A DNA stretch of 64,000 nt, taken from contig NZ_SMKD01000001.1 in NCBI RefSeq assembly GCF_004348595.1, positions 1 through 64,000 on the forward strand, written 5' to 3'. Below, piece by piece: positions 8,775 to 18,032 of the stretch. Position 1 is the stretch's first letter, and each line of letters begins with the position of its first letter. Both the position numbers and the translations under genes were made by a program. Under the pieces are notes generated by a model. It made no database searches. It was given only the letters and a program-made list of their open reading frames with translations, and had not been told where the DNA came from. The DNA comes from Micromonospora sp. KC723 (GTDB taxonomy: Bacteria; Actinomycetota; Actinomycetes; Mycobacteriales; Micromonosporaceae).

Positions 8775-9416
8775 TCAACCGGCGATCCCAACCCGTCGCC
8801 CGACACCTGGCGGGCGAGGTGGCCCGCCTGGCCGTCGCTGCACCCTCCCGTTCCACTGCCACTGCTTGCGGCGACCGAGGTGGGGCAGGGCGATCCGACC
8901 GGTGCACCACAGCAGGGTGTCGGCGGCGGTGGGACCGGCCGGGGCGTCCGGGAACAGCCGCTCGACGGCGGGGCCGCACAGCCAGTCCGGTGGCGTCCAG
9001 TCGAGTTCGAGGGCCCGGGCGATGTCATGGGTGTGCACGACCAACTCGACGATCCCCATCGCGGCGAAGCCGGTGCCGTCGGAGTGCCCCCACGGGTGCC
9101 AGGCGCGGACATCGGGGGTCGCCTCGCGAACGGCCCAGGCGAGGACGGTTCCGGCGATCCGGAGGCCTTCCAGGCAGACCGGGGTCGGTGCGTGCGGGTC
9201 GAGCGAGGCGAAGAGCGCGATGTACCGGTCGGCTGGCTGGGCGATGAGCAGCCCGGCGTAGCCGACGACGCCGAGCGCCACGTGGTCGAGCGTCTCGCGA
9301 CAGGTCCACTCCAGTCCGGCGGCGTTACGGGACCAGTCCTGGTCGGTCGCCTTCTCCAGCACCCGGATGCATTCGCCGGCCGCCGACAAGACCAGGTTGG
9401 GCCAGGAGTTGTTCAT
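8775..9416 (-). CDS. Mycothiol-dependent maleylpyruvate isomerase / DinB-like protein
   Basis: 213 residues. The N-terminal four-helix DinB-like domain has the family pattern (WTCRETLDHVA near 40-50, and VVHTHDIARAL near 140, where the His residues would bind a metal). Proteins of the MDMPI N-terminal family use mycothiol as cofactor, which suits an actinomycete. The ATG overlaps the stop of the upstream oxidoreductase gene (ATGA), so they form an operon. The last 30 residues are Arg/Pro-rich and may be an unconserved tail. The substrate cannot be read from sequence. Confidence 0.7.
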   Translation of the reverse strand: MNNSWPNLVLSAAGECIRVLEKATDQDWSRNAAGLEWTCRETLDHVALGVVGYAGLLIAQPADRYIALFASLDPHAPTPVCLEGLRIAGTVLAWAVREATPDVRAWHPWGHSDGTGFAAMGIVELVVHTHDIARALELDWTPPDWLCGPAVERLFPDAPAGPTAADTLLWCTGRIALPHLGRRKQWQWNGRVQRRPGGPPRPPGVGRRVGIAG

Positions 9417-10297
9417 GCCCGGCGTGCCGGCGCGAAGTGCTCGACGATGCGCGCGTAGCTGTCGAGGGCATGACCGTCGGCGACCGCCTCTTCGACGAGC
9501 CTCTTGGTGTACTCGGCTGCCGTGGCGTCGATGCCCCGGGCCCGGCTCTCCTCGATCAGGTGCTCGACCGGGGAGAGATGGGTCTCCAGCGTGGCGTCGC
9601 TCGCCGGGTAGTCGCCGGTGTCGATCTGCTCGGCGTACGGCGTGAGGAACGAGGCGACTCCGGTGAGCCACTGCCTGGCCAACGGCAGGAAGGCGGTCGC
9701 CGGGACGTTCTCGCTGCCCACCAGCGCCGCGGCGTGCATGAAACCGTTGAAGGTGCTCCACATGATGCCGAGCAGCGCCACGTCGTACACCGACGCGAGA
9801 CCCACGTCGGCACCCAGGTGAGTGGTGCCACCGCCAAGGGCCGTCAGCGCCGGCCGGTGTGCCGCGAATGTCTCCGACGGACCGCTGTAGAGGATGAGCG
9901 CCTCCGCAGTGCCGATGCCCGGTGGGGTCATCATGATGGCCCCGTCGAGGTATCCGGCGCCGCGTTCGGCGGCCCAGCCGGCCATCGCCCGCGCCTGCGC
10001 CGACGTGCCGGACGTCAGGTTGACCAGCACCCGGCCGGCGAGGGTATCGCTCACCGGGCCGAGGATCTCGTACGCGGCCTGGTAGTCGCGTACGCAGACC
10101 ACCACCAGCGGACTGGCCGACACGGCGGCGGCGACGTTGTCCGTGCTTGTCGCTCCGGCGGCCACGAGTTCCTCGGCCCGGCCAGCCGTACGGTTCCACA
10201 CCGTCGTCGGGTGCTCGCCGGACAGAAAGGCCCGGGCCAGCGCCCGGCCCATCATGCCGAGGCCGATCACCGTCACCGGCACACGTCCGTCACCCAT
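9413..10297 (-). CDS. NAD(P)-dependent imine-reductase-like oxidoreductase
   Basis: About 294 residues. The N-terminal Rossmann fold has VTVIGLGMMGRALA, followed by NLTSGT and GYLDGAIMMTP, which are typical of the 6-phosphogluconate / beta-hydroxyacid dehydrogenase superfamily. The helical C-terminal domain (TLETHLSPVEHLIEES and onward) resembles imine reductases. GGGGA lies seven bases before the ATG at 10297, so I prefer it over the in-frame ATG at 10303. The gene is divergent from an AraC/GATase1 regulator 129 bp away and overlaps the MDMPI-like gene, so the regulator probably controls the pair. Confidence 0.8.
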   Translation of the reverse strand: MGDGRVPVTVIGLGMMGRALARAFLSGEHPTTVWNRTAGRAEELVAAGATSTDNVAAAVSASPLVVVCVRDYQAAYEILGPVSDTLAGRVLVNLTSGTSAQARAMAGWAAERGAGYLDGAIMMTPPGIGTAEALILYSGPSETFAAHRPALTALGGGTTHLGADVGLASVYDVALLGIMWSTFNGFMHAAALVGSENVPATAFLPLARQWLTGVASFLTPYAEQIDTGDYPASDATLETHLSPVEHLIEESRARGIDATAAEYTKRLVEEAVADGHALDSYARIVEHFAPARRA

Positions 10298-10426
10298 CTT
10301 CATGTCCCCACTTCGTACGGGGCCGCTTTCCGGCCCGGCGGGAACAACGCTCGCATCGGATCACCTCGCCGGACAGTGGCAGGCCTGACGACATTCGCCA
10401 GTTTCCTGCCAACTACTCTGGCGATC

Positions 10427-11455
10427 ATGAACCGGCACACGGTGGCGGCATCCGTCATCGACGACGCACCCCTGACCCCGTGGGACGTGTACGAGTTGGG
10501 CATCGCGTGCGCGGTCTTCGGCGGGTCGCACAACGACCTGGCCGACCCCTGGTACGACTTCCGGCTGTGCGGGATCCGACCGGGCAGCGCCCACGGCGGG
10601 CCGGGCCTCGTGGTGAACACCAACCACGGCATGGCCGAGCTCGCCGACGCCGACACCGTGATCGTGCCGTCGGTGCCGGACGACTGCGTCACCGGCGACC
10701 GACCGTTCCCACCCGAACTGATCGAGGCGCTCCGTCGCGCCGGCACCGCAGGGGCGCGGATCGTCTCGCTGTGCAACGGCGCATTCGCCCTCGCCGCCGC
10801 CGGCCTACTCGACGGCCGTCGGGCCACCGCCCACTGGGCCCACACGGAGTTGCTGGCGGAACGCTATCCGGCGGTCCACGTCGACGACTCCGTGCTGTAC
10901 GTCGACGAGGGGCAGGTCCTCACCAGCGCCGGGCTCAGCGCGGGGCTCGACCTTTGCCTGCACCTCGTACGGCGCGACCTCGGTGCGCACGTCGCGAACC
11001 AGTTGGCCCGCCGCATGGTGGTCCTCGCCCATCGGCCCGGCGGGCAGGCGCAGTTCATCGAGCGCCCGGTCATGCCCAGCGACGACGACAGCCTCACCCC
11101 GGTGCTGCACTGGGCCATGGAGAAACTCGACCGGCCGCTGTCGGTGGATGCCCTGGCCGCGCGGGCACGGATGAGCCCCCGCACCTTCCACCGCCGGCTG
11201 CTCGCCGCAACCGGACTCACGCCGATGAAGTGGCTGCTCACCCAGCGCATTGCCCGGGCGCAGGCGCTGCTGGAAACCACCGACCTACCGATCGACGAGG
11301 TCAGCCGGCGGGCCGGGCTGGGCACCGCGAACAATCTGCGCCGGCACTTCTCCCTCCATGTCGGGCTGTCACCGACGGACTACCGGCGGGGGTTTCCCGC
11401 TGCCGGGGAGCGCCCACCGCCGCCGGTCGTCATGGCGGCGCTCCGGGCCGCCTGA
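10427..11455 (+). CDS. GATase1-like AraC family transcriptional regulator
   Basis: 342 residues. The N-terminal DJ-1/PfpI-like domain (about 1-190) keeps the nucleophile-elbow-like segment SLCNGAFALAAAGLLDGR. The C-terminal AraC domain holds two helix-turn-helix motifs (MSPRTFHRRLLAATGLTP near 250, and IDEVSRRAGLGTANNLRRHF near 295). Proteins of this FtrA/CdhR type sense small metabolites. The ATG at 10427 is the first in frame after a stretch without good coding signal. It is divergent from the imine-reductase-like operon, its most likely target. Confidence 0.85.
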   Translation: MNRHTVAASVIDDAPLTPWDVYELGIACAVFGGSHNDLADPWYDFRLCGIRPGSAHGGPGLVVNTNHGMAELADADTVIVPSVPDDCVTGDRPFPPELIEALRRAGTAGARIVSLCNGAFALAAAGLLDGRRATAHWAHTELLAERYPAVHVDDSVLYVDEGQVLTSAGLSAGLDLCLHLVRRDLGAHVANQLARRMVVLAHRPGGQAQFIERPVMPSDDDSLTPVLHWAMEKLDRPLSVDALAARARMSPRTFHRRLLAATGLTPMKWLLTQRIARAQALLETTDLPIDEVSRRAGLGTANNLRRHFSLHVGLSPTDYRRGFPAAGERPPPPVVMAALRAA

Positions 11456-11546
11456 ACCAGGGCGAGCGGGAGCGGGCCGGCCAGCCACACCGGCAGGCGA
11501 TGCCCGCATCGTTCGCCGGGCCGGAAGATGTCCCGACGACGGCGCG

Positions 11547-12044
11547 CTACCGGTGCGACAGCTGCTCGCGCAGGATGTCCGCGTGCCCGCAGTGCTGAGC
11601 GAGCTCACGCAGCACGTGGAGGTACACCCAGCGCAGCGGGAGCGGGCCACGCCGGTTCCCGTGCACCGTGTCGTCCAGCCCGAGCGACGACGTCGCGCGA
11701 CGGGAAGCCGCACACGCTTCACGATGCGCGTGCTGGACGGTGGCGATGGTGTCGTCGTCGTGCAGGACAAAGGACTCGTCCGGCGTGGCCGGAATGCCGA
11801 TCTCGGTACGCGGCCGGCACGTGATGGCCTCGTCGAACCAGACCTTCTCGACGAACGTGGCGTGCTTGACCAGGCCGAGCAGCGTGGTCCGGGAGGGCAC
11901 CAGGGACCGGCGAGCCTGTTCCTCGGTCAGCCCGTCCAGGCAGTCATGCAGCGCCCTCCGGTGCTCGTCCAGGAACGCCTCGAACTGAACCCGGGCCGGC
12001 TGACCGATGACGTCTTCGGCGAACGTGGCGGGTGGGGAGGACAT
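11547..12044 (-). CDS. DinB family protein (DUF664)
   Basis: 165 residues. The helical bundle has the DUF664 pattern: RTTLLGLVKHATFVEKVWFD near 50, and LRWVYLHVLRELAQHCGHADILREQL at the C-terminus, with His residues placed to bind a metal. DinB superfamily members are thiol-dependent transferases or of unknown role. I start at the ATG 12044 because the longer frame (to 12125) lacks conserved sequence; no strong ribosome site is seen. It stands alone between an AraC gene and a broken SnoaL-like gene. Confidence 0.75.
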   Translation of the reverse strand: MSSPPATFAEDVIGQPARVQFEAFLDEHRRALHDCLDGLTEEQARRSLVPSRTTLLGLVKHATFVEKVWFDEAITCRPRTEIGIPATPDESFVLHDDDTIATVQHAHREACAASRRATSSLGLDDTVHGNRRGPLPLRWVYLHVLRELAQHCGHADILREQLSHR

Positions 12045-12151
12045 GCGGGAAGCATCGCAAAGGCCTTCGCCGCAGAGCAACTGCTGCCACCGACCCGCCC
12101 ATGGACGTCGGGCACTCCCGGTCAACCCAGAATGGGCGGTCGCAGCACGGG

Positions 12152-12432
12152 TCAGTCACTCAGCTGCCGCACAAGACCCGCCCGGTCGATCTGCATCCAG
12201 TACTGCGTGATGACTCCGTCCTCCACCTGGTAGACGACGGAGTTGATCTGCCGGACGACCTTTCCGTGGCGGCATGGCCGTCGACGGTCGCCAGGTGACG
12301 CCCGGTCTGCGTCACCCGAACGTACGCCCGCGCGCCGTCCACCAGAAACTCGTCGGCTTCGAGGCGGAAGTCGCCCCAGGCCGTCCGCGTGAGTTCGACG
12401 CCGGTCAGGTACCACCAGGCTTGCGCCGACAT
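12152..12432 (-). pseudogene. SnoaL-like (NTF2-fold) protein fragment, frameshifted
   Basis: Two minus-strand frames together give an NTF2-like C-terminal half. The first reads ELTRTAWGDFRLEADEFLVDGARAYVRVTQTGRH, and the second continues INSVVYQVEDGVITQYWMQIDRAGL to a stop at 12152. The frames join near 12265-12285 if one base is restored, giving GHA-x-RHGKVV. No convincing N-terminal half is found upstream, so the gene is both truncated and frameshifted, or the sequence carries errors. Confidence 0.45.
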
Positions 12433-12623
12433 CGCACCGCGGTCCGGCGAACGCCGCCCAGGTCGTCACCGCGACCAGGGGAGCGCCGAGGCCGACCGCC
12501 ACCGGGGCGCGAGAACACCCCGGACAGTCCGCTCCCCGCAAGGCCATCAGAGGTGTCCCTGTGGTCACGGGGAGAACAGCTAGGCTGTGCGGGTGCGTGC
12601 AGTGGTGTCCTGGAGCGACCTCG

Positions 12624-13067
12624 ATGACTGACGCCGGGGATGTCCGCCGGCTGGCGCTGGCACTGCCGCACGTGGTGGAGATCGACAGTGACGGCTTCGA
12701 CTTCCGGGTCGCCGACAAGGGCTTCGTCTGGTCCTACCCCGAGCGCCGGCCCGGGATGTCGCGCCGCATCCGCACCGACATCGCCGTGCTGTACGTCGGC
12801 GACGAGGCGGAGAAGCAGGCGTTACTCCTCGGCGAGCCCGAGCTCTTCTTCACCACTCCGGCGTACGACGGGTCTCCCCTGGTCATGCTACGGCTGGCAG
12901 CGGTGAGCGTTGACCGCCTGGCGGAACTCGTCACCGACGCGTGGCGCATGCGAGCCCCGGAGTCGCTCGTCGGTGACCTCAACGATGGAGTGGACGGGTC
13001 AACGGGTCCGGACAAGCCGTTGGTCGCCATTGCTCCTGCCGCCTATCCGCGTGCCGATCCGGGCTGA
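12624..13067 (+). CDS. MmcQ/YjbR family DNA-binding protein
   Basis: 147 residues. The sequence follows the MmcQ/YjbR fold: LALALPHVVEIDS at the start, FRVADKGFVWSYPER, then FFTTPAYDGSPLVMLRL and LAELVTDAWRMRAPESLV at the C-terminus. Members have a CyaY-like fold and are annotated as DNA-binding, with poorly known function. ATG at 12624, with TGGAGC about eight bases upstream. It contains a TTA leucine codon (in QALLLG), rare in such genomes and dependent on the bldA-type tRNA. Confidence 0.8.
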   Translation: MTDAGDVRRLALALPHVVEIDSDGFDFRVADKGFVWSYPERRPGMSRRIRTDIAVLYVGDEAEKQALLLGEPELFFTTPAYDGSPLVMLRLAAVSVDRLAELVTDAWRMRAPESLVGDLNDGVDGSTGPDKPLVAIAPAAYPRADPG

Positions 13068-13150
13068 CCCTGCGCCCGAAATCGACGTTTCGTCGCGATG
13101 CTCCCGGGTAGCCCCACGACGGACGACACCGACGCAGCGGGAGGTAGCGC

Positions 13151-13381
13151 ATGGGATATCGGGCGCGCGACGGTGAGCTGCCGGTCGACCCGGAGCACGC
13201 CGAGGACGAGGCCGGCCAGGCGCGGCTGGTCCAGGTCGAAGCGGACACCGAGGTGCCGACACCGGACGGGGCGCAGCCGGACGTGGTCACCGAGGACGAC
13301 GGCTCAGGTGTGGCCGGTGGCGCCTCGGGCGGCAGCGGCGGCGGCTCCAGCATGCCGGGGCACCCGGACGCCGCCCGCTGA
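13151..13381 (+). CDS. Small acidic Gly/Ser-rich hypothetical protein
   Basis: 76 residues, starting MGYRARDGELPVD. GGGAGGT precedes the ATG with good spacing. The protein is acidic, has no hydrophobic segment, and ends in a Gly/Ser-rich stretch (SGVAGGASGGSGGG), so it is probably disordered. I do not recognise a family. The ribosome site and third-position GC bias support it as a real gene; no function can be proposed. Confidence 0.5.
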   Translation: MGYRARDGELPVDPEHAEDEAGQARLVQVEADTEVPTPDGAQPDVVTEDDGSGVAGGASGGSGGGSSMPGHPDAAR

Positions 13382-13512
13382 CGACCGGCAGGACCGTGGA
13401 CGTCGGCGAGGCGGTGGGCATCATCGCCGCCGGGTCGATCCGCGGTTCGACCAGCGCGGCGACGAGCCGGCTACCGCCGCCATGATCCTGCCCGGTCTCG
13501 CCGGGCGGCGGG

Positions 13513-14151
13513 CTACCCGGTGGTCGGCCGGCCGAGGTAGGTGACCGGGCCCGGATCGGGCACCGGAATCTCGTGGAAGCCCAACCGGTCGTAGAAGCCA
13601 CGGGCCCGCACGTTCGCGGTCACCATGCCGACGTGCAGTGCGCCCGCCCCGGCCCGCGCGACGGCGGCGAGGAACGTCTCGATCAGCCGGCGACCGTGGC
13701 CCCCGCCCTGGGCCTCGGGCAGCAGGTCGATGTGCAGGTGGGCCGGGTAGTCGGCCAGTTGCGGCAGCAGCATCCGCTCCGGCCGGTGGTGCAGGGCGAT
13801 CATCTCCTCGTCAGGCGTCCGGGGCGACCGCGTGGGTGCCGGGTACCGGTGGGCCAGTCGGGGAATCCACTCCGCACGGCAGGCGCGTACGAAAGAGGCG
13901 GTGTCCGCCGTGCCGAGGACGTACCCGACGACCCGCTCTCCCCGCGCCAACACGAAGGCCAGATCCGGTTCGAGATGGAGGTAGGGGCCGGCGAACAGAT
14001 CGGGCATCAGGTCGTCGCTGGCGTACTTCCCGCGGGCGTCACCGCCCGCGTCGGCGGTGCGGACGCAGATGTCGTAGACCGCGTCGTGGTCCTCGTTTCG
14101 GTATCGCCGGATCACCGTGACCGGCCGTTCGCCCAGCGGCGTGCTGTCCAT
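13513..14151 (-). CDS. GNAT family N-acetyltransferase
   Basis: 212 residues from the ATG at 14151 (MDSTPLGERPVTVIRRY). It has the GNAT fold: FVLARGERVVGYVLG as strand 4, LHIDLLPEAQGGGHGRRLIETFL with the acetyl-CoA-binding Q/RxxGxG/A site near 155, and NVRARGFYDRLGFHEI at the C-terminus. The insertion between 85 and 130 is typical of the YjaB/mycothiol-type and O-GlcNAcase-associated acetyltransferases. Substrate is unknown. It stands alone, downstream of and in the same direction as the two-component operon, 80 bp after the lipoprotein stop. Confidence 0.85.
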   Translation of the reverse strand: MDSTPLGERPVTVIRRYRNEDHDAVYDICVRTADAGGDARGKYASDDLMPDLFAGPYLHLEPDLAFVLARGERVVGYVLGTADTASFVRACRAEWIPRLAHRYPAPTRSPRTPDEEMIALHHRPERMLLPQLADYPAHLHIDLLPEAQGGGHGRRLIETFLAAVARAGAGALHVGMVTANVRARGFYDRLGFHEIPVPDPGPVTYLGRPTTG

Positions 14152-14231
14152 ACGGGGACCGTAAGCGGTGTAACCGGTTCCAGCGCAAGCGGCTGATCGG
14201 CGCCGGCAGGAGGTTTCCCGACCCCCGACGG

Positions 14232-15113
14232 TCACCGACTCGCGGTGAGCCGTACGGGCACCGCGACGAGCTTGGTCCGTGACCCGTCCGCCGGCGACAC
14301 CTCGTAGACCTCGACCGTGCCGGCCTGCTCCCGGTCGAGCCGGTAGCCCACGGAGACGTGGTAGTCGCGCCGGCAGCCGGTGCCGCAGGTGGCGGTGGTG
14401 AACGTGGTGGCGATCTCGCGGCCGGAGGCGTCCAGGACGCGGACGTTGACGGTGGCCTCGAACACGTCCGCCGTCCCGGCCACCGTGACCGGGCTGGTGA
14501 CGAGCGCGCCGATCGCGGGCGTGGCCACGACAATCGGCGGAAGCAGGTCGGTGTAGTCGGCGCGGTCCACCGGGGCGGCGGTGCCGAAACGGACCCGCCG
14601 CACGGTGGGGAACTGGGTCAGCGTCCAGACGATCTGCGCCTCGCGCAGCCGTGCCGCGGCCGGCCCGCCGGGCGTCGGCACCGTCGCGAGCAGCGCCGTC
14701 CCGTCGGTGATCCGGGTGACCTCGACGCCGGCGGGCACCAGCGTGCCCAGCCCGACGGACGCCTCCACCGCCGTCGGTCCGGCCGCCAGTTCGTCCAACG
14801 CCAGGCGGGAGGTGGCCAGGGTCGCCGGACGGGTACGCCGGGTCGGCGTGATCCGCCCGTCCCGGACGTACCACAGCTCGACGGCGACCGTACCGGCCGG
14901 CGGCCGGGGCGGAGCCGGCGGCGTGCTGCGGGCGGTCGGGCGTGACGGTGCGGGTGGGCTGGTTGGCGGCGGTTCCGGGGTCGCGGCGGGCGGCATCGAC
15001 GTGGTCGCCGGCGCCACCGTCGGGGCCGGCCCGAGAGAGCCCGACCGGGGCTCGCCACACCCGCCGACCAGGACCAGGGTGACGACGCCCAACGCGACCG
15101 CCGCGCGCCTCAC
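14232..15113 (-). CDS. GerMN/Gmad2 domain lipoprotein
   Basis: 293 residues. A signal peptide ends in a lipobox (LVLVGGC), so the protein should be lipidated and outside the membrane. A Pro/Thr-rich linker (about 30-75) leads to a GerMN domain (about 80-185: VELWYVRDGRITPTRR to WTLTQFPTVRRVRF). An immunoglobulin-like Gmad2 domain follows (about 205-290: PAIGALVTSPVTVAGTADVFEATVNV). The GTG at 15113 overlaps the kinase stop (GTGA). GerMN lipoproteins often accompany envelope-sensing kinases, as LpqB does with MtrAB, so it probably modulates the kinase. Confidence 0.85.
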   Translation of the reverse strand: MRRAAVALGVVTLVLVGGCGEPRSGSLGPAPTVAPATTSMPPAATPEPPPTSPPAPSRPTARSTPPAPPRPPAGTVAVELWYVRDGRITPTRRTRPATLATSRLALDELAAGPTAVEASVGLGTLVPAGVEVTRITDGTALLATVPTPGGPAAARLREAQIVWTLTQFPTVRRVRFGTAAPVDRADYTDLLPPIVVATPAIGALVTSPVTVAGTADVFEATVNVRVLDASGREIATTFTTATCGTGCRRDYHVSVGYRLDREQAGTVEVYEVSPADGSRTKLVAVPVRLTASR

Positions 15114-16570
15114 GGCGCACCTCCCGGCCAATCGGCGCGCGGTTCCCCGACGGTAGTGTCCGGAGGGCCCGCGGTGGGGAGCGCGAGCCGGAACAGGGTG
15201 CCGCCGCCGGGTTCGCTGTCCACACTCAACCGCCCGCCGAGCAGGCGGGCGTTCTCCCGGGCGATCGCCAGTCCGAGCCCGCTGCCAGGCCCGCAGCGGG
15301 CCGGGTCGACCTTGTAGAAACGGTCGAAGAGCCAGGGCAGGTGCTCGGCGGGGATGCCAGGGCCCTCGTCGGTGATGTCGAAGACGACGTCCGCGCCGGC
15401 GCGGCGGGCACCGACGCGCACCTCGCCGCCGCCGTGCTCGACCGCGTTGGCGAGCAGGTTCCCGAGGACCCGTTCCAGCCGGCGGGGGTCGGTGCGCAGG
15501 TCGACGCGGGCCGCGTCGACGGCCACCCGCTCGGTCCAGCCACGGGCGCGCAGGATCGATCGCAGCAGCGCCGAGGCGTCGACCGTGGTCACGGCCAGTG
15601 GTTCCCGGCCCGCGTCCAGGCGGGAGATCTCCATCAGGTCCTCCACCAGTCGACGCAGCCGGACCACGTCGGTGACCAGCAGCTCCCCGGCGCGCCGGGT
15701 GTCGGCCGGAAGTTGGTCCAGGTGCTCGCGCAGCAGCGAGGCGGCGGCCACCAGGGCGGTGACGGGGGTACGCAGTTCGTGCGCGACGTCGGCGGTGAAC
15801 CGCCGTTCCCGGGCCTGCGCCCGGGACAACGCCTCGATTTTGGTCTGGAGCGCCTCGGCCATCTCGTTGAACGAGGCCGCCCAGACGCTGAACTCGTCCC
15901 GACCGCGCACCGGTAGCCGGGTGGCGAGCAGCCCCTCGGTGAGCGCCCGGGCAGCCCGGCTGGCCCGGCCCACCGGGTCGAGGGTGCGGCGGGCGAGGGT
16001 GTGCCCCACGGCGGCGGCGAGCAGCACGACCAGCACCCAGCCGGCCAGCAGCGCGGTGCGGAGCTGGTCGAGTTCGACGGCGATCTCGTCCTCGACGGTG
16101 ACCACGTACAGCTCGGCGGTCGAGCCGGGGACGCGACCGCCGACCACGAGCAACCGGGGCCGGGCCTGCGGGGCCGCGCGTTCGTAGCCGAGCTGTCCGG
16201 CCGCCACGGTTGCCCGCAGCCGTCCGCCCAGCGACGGCGCGTACCCGGGGTTCGACGGGTAGGTCCCGCCGTCGACGAGTACCACGTGCCGGCCGCTGCC
16301 CTCGAAGCTGTTCAGCAGCTCACTCCGACGCTCCGCGGTGAGCGGCACGAACTGCGCGGCGAGCACCAGCCGGTAGCGAGCGTCCGCCGCGGCCTGCTGG
16401 ACCGACGCGTCGAACCGGGCCTGCCGCAGCAGCGTGTACGACCCGCCGGCGAGCAGCCCGGCGGAGACCCCGGCGACCAGCACGAACGCCACGGTCAGCC
16501 GGCGGCGCAGGCGATCGGGGACGACCGGATCCGCTGTCGGGTGCCCGCTGCTCTGCTGCCATCCACGCAC
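15110..16570 (-). CDS. Sensor histidine kinase of an AfsQ/Cse-like two-component system
   Basis: 486 residues. There are two membrane segments (about 26-50 and 173-195) around an extracytoplasmic sensor, then a HAMP domain. The H-box is FTADVAHELRTPV near 265, the N-box NLLANAVEHGG, and the ATPase motifs DEGPGIPAEH and GPGSGLGLAI. It should autophosphorylate on the H-box His and pass phosphate to the response regulator encoded 12 bp upstream. The C-terminus overlaps the lipoprotein gene by four bases. Confidence 0.92.
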   Translation of the reverse strand: MRGWQQSSGHPTADPVVPDRLRRRLTVAFVLVAGVSAGLLAGGSYTLLRQARFDASVQQAAADARYRLVLAAQFVPLTAERRSELLNSFEGSGRHVVLVDGGTYPSNPGYAPSLGGRLRATVAAGQLGYERAAPQARPRLLVVGGRVPGSTAELYVVTVEDEIAVELDQLRTALLAGWVLVVLLAAAVGHTLARRTLDPVGRASRAARALTEGLLATRLPVRGRDEFSVWAASFNEMAEALQTKIEALSRAQARERRFTADVAHELRTPVTALVAAASLLREHLDQLPADTRRAGELLVTDVVRLRRLVEDLMEISRLDAGREPLAVTTVDASALLRSILRARGWTERVAVDAARVDLRTDPRRLERVLGNLLANAVEHGGGEVRVGARRAGADVVFDITDEGPGIPAEHLPWLFDRFYKVDPARCGPGSGLGLAIARENARLLGGRLSVDSEPGGGTLFRLALPTAGPPDTTVGEPRADWPGGAP

Positions 16571-16582
16571 CGGGCACCTCCC

Positions 16583-17263
16583 TCACGCCGGCGACAGCTT
16601 GTAGCCGACACCCCGCACCGTCCGGACCAGCCGCGGGTGGGCCGGGTCGTCCTCGACCTTGGCGCGCAGGCGCTGCACCGCCACGTCGACCAGCCGGGAG
16701 TCGCCGAGGAAGTCGTGTTGCCACACCCGCTCCAGCAGCAGTTCGCGGGTGAAGACCTGGCCGGGCCGGCGGGCCAGCTCCAGCAGGAGCCGGAACTCGG
16801 TGGCCGTCAACGCGAGGTCCCGCCCGTGCTTACGGGCCACGAAACTGGCCGGGTCGATCTCCAACCCAGCGACCTCGATGGCGGTCGGTGCGGGCGGCTC
16901 GGTGGCCCGACGCAGCACCGACCGGACCCGGGCGACCAGCTCCGGCAGGTCGAACGGCTTGCGCAGGTAGTCGTCGGCGCCGCACTCGAGCCCGACGACC
17001 ACGTCGATGGTGTCCGTACGGGCGGTCAGCATGAGGATCGGCACCCGGCTGGTCCGCCGGATCTCCCGGCAGACCTCGAACCCGTCCAGGCCGGGCAGCA
17101 TCACGTCGAGGACGATCAGGTCGACCGGCCTGGCCCGCCACCCGGCCAGCCCCGACCGACCGTCGGCGGCGGTGTCCACCCGGAAGCCGGCGCGTCGCAG
17201 GCCGAGGGCGGTGACCTCACGGATGGAGGCGTCGTCCTCGACGATGAGCACCCGGCCTTCCAT
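16583..17263 (-). CDS. OmpR-family response regulator (AfsQ1/CseB-like)
   Basis: 226 residues. The receiver domain has the acidic pair EDD near 9-11, the phospho-acceptor Asp in LIVLDVMLPGLDG near 52, and Lys in LRKPF near 101. The C-terminal winged helix (LTATEFRLLLELARRPGQVFTRELLLERVWQ to RTVRGVGYKL) is the DNA-binding domain. The segment GDSRLVDVAVQRLRAKVEDDP is very like AfsQ1. An AfsQ1-type site (GTAAC-N6-GTAAC) lies upstream of the first gene of this operon, so autoregulation is likely. Confidence 0.92.
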   Translation of the reverse strand: MEGRVLIVEDDASIREVTALGLRRAGFRVDTAADGRSGLAGWRARPVDLIVLDVMLPGLDGFEVCREIRRTSRVPILMLTARTDTIDVVVGLECGADDYLRKPFDLPELVARVRSVLRRATEPPAPTAIEVAGLEIDPASFVARKHGRDLALTATEFRLLLELARRPGQVFTRELLLERVWQHDFLGDSRLVDVAVQRLRAKVEDDPAHPRLVRTVRGVGYKLSPA

Positions 17264-17350
17264 GCGCTGAGCGTAGCCCGGTGAGCCTCCCCGCTGACCT
17301 GCCGAAACGGTTGGCGTGGCGGGCCCGGTCGGGACCGGGCCCGCCAGTCG

Positions 17351-17932
17351 TCACTCCTGCCACTGGTGGGCGACGTCGAGCGCGATCCGGCTGTGCGAGC
17401 CGGGGCCGGCCAGCACGAGCACCCGGAACGGCAGCCGCGCCCGCACCCCGACGGCGAAGGTGGTGTAGCCCTCGAAGCTGCCGCCGAACACCACGTCCCG
17501 CAGCGTCCGGTGGCGCAGCACGTTGGCCGTGTGCTCGCCGACCCGGTAGGGGACGGTGGCGGCGTGACCGTCGTCGTACGCCGGGGCCTGCAACGAGACC
17601 CGCAGCAGCTCGTCCCCGGCGGTGTACGGCGACAGCGGCAGCCCTTCGCCCTCGGTCCACGTCTCGCCGTAGGTGACGGTGTAGCCGCTCACCGGGCCGG
17701 CGAACTCGAAGACCACCCGGTCGAAGCAGTCGTGCCGGCCCGTCCGCACCTCCACCAGGGCGGCGCTGCTCAGCGAGCCGGCCGCCTTCGTCCCGCTGCC
17801 CCAGGTGATACCGCAGTACGGCGAACCGGTCGCCGCCTTCGCCGTCGCGGCGGTGCGCGCGGCCGTGCCGGTGCCGGCGACCAGCCCGGCGGTCACGACC
17901 ACCAGCACCGTGAGTCCACTCCTGATCCGCAT
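17351..17932 (-). CDS. Secreted AMIN-like domain protein
   Basis: 193 residues. The ATG at 17932 follows AGGAGGAG. A signal peptide (LTVLVVVTAGLVAGTGTAA) precedes a mature domain with CFDRVVFEFAGPVSGYTVTYG, VRTGRHD and FEGYTTFAVGVRARLPFRVLVLAGP. That is the pattern of the actinobacterial AMIN-like beta domain, a possible envelope or polysaccharide binder. It is first in the run secreted protein, response regulator, kinase, lipoprotein, 87 bp before the regulator. It probably reports or maintains the envelope state that the kinase senses; that role is inference. Confidence 0.8.
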   Translation of the reverse strand: MRIRSGLTVLVVVTAGLVAGTGTAARTAATAKAATGSPYCGITWGSGTKAAGSLSSAALVEVRTGRHDCFDRVVFEFAGPVSGYTVTYGETWTEGEGLPLSPYTAGDELLRVSLQAPAYDDGHAATVPYRVGEHTANVLRHRTLRDVVFGGSFEGYTTFAVGVRARLPFRVLVLAGPGSHSRIALDVAHQWQE

Positions 17933-18032
17933 CTGTCTCCTCCTTGTCCGGTCCGTTCCGGCACCGAACTCCGTCGCTGCGGCACCGTGGGTCCACGATG
18001 GAAACGGTTCACGGCAGCGACTTCGCCGGGGC

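Noticed and set aside
13513-15225. A single 570-residue gene covering the GNAT and lipoprotein region
   Set aside because: Only the last 212 residues are meaningful; the upstream part is an out-of-frame reading of the lipoprotein gene.
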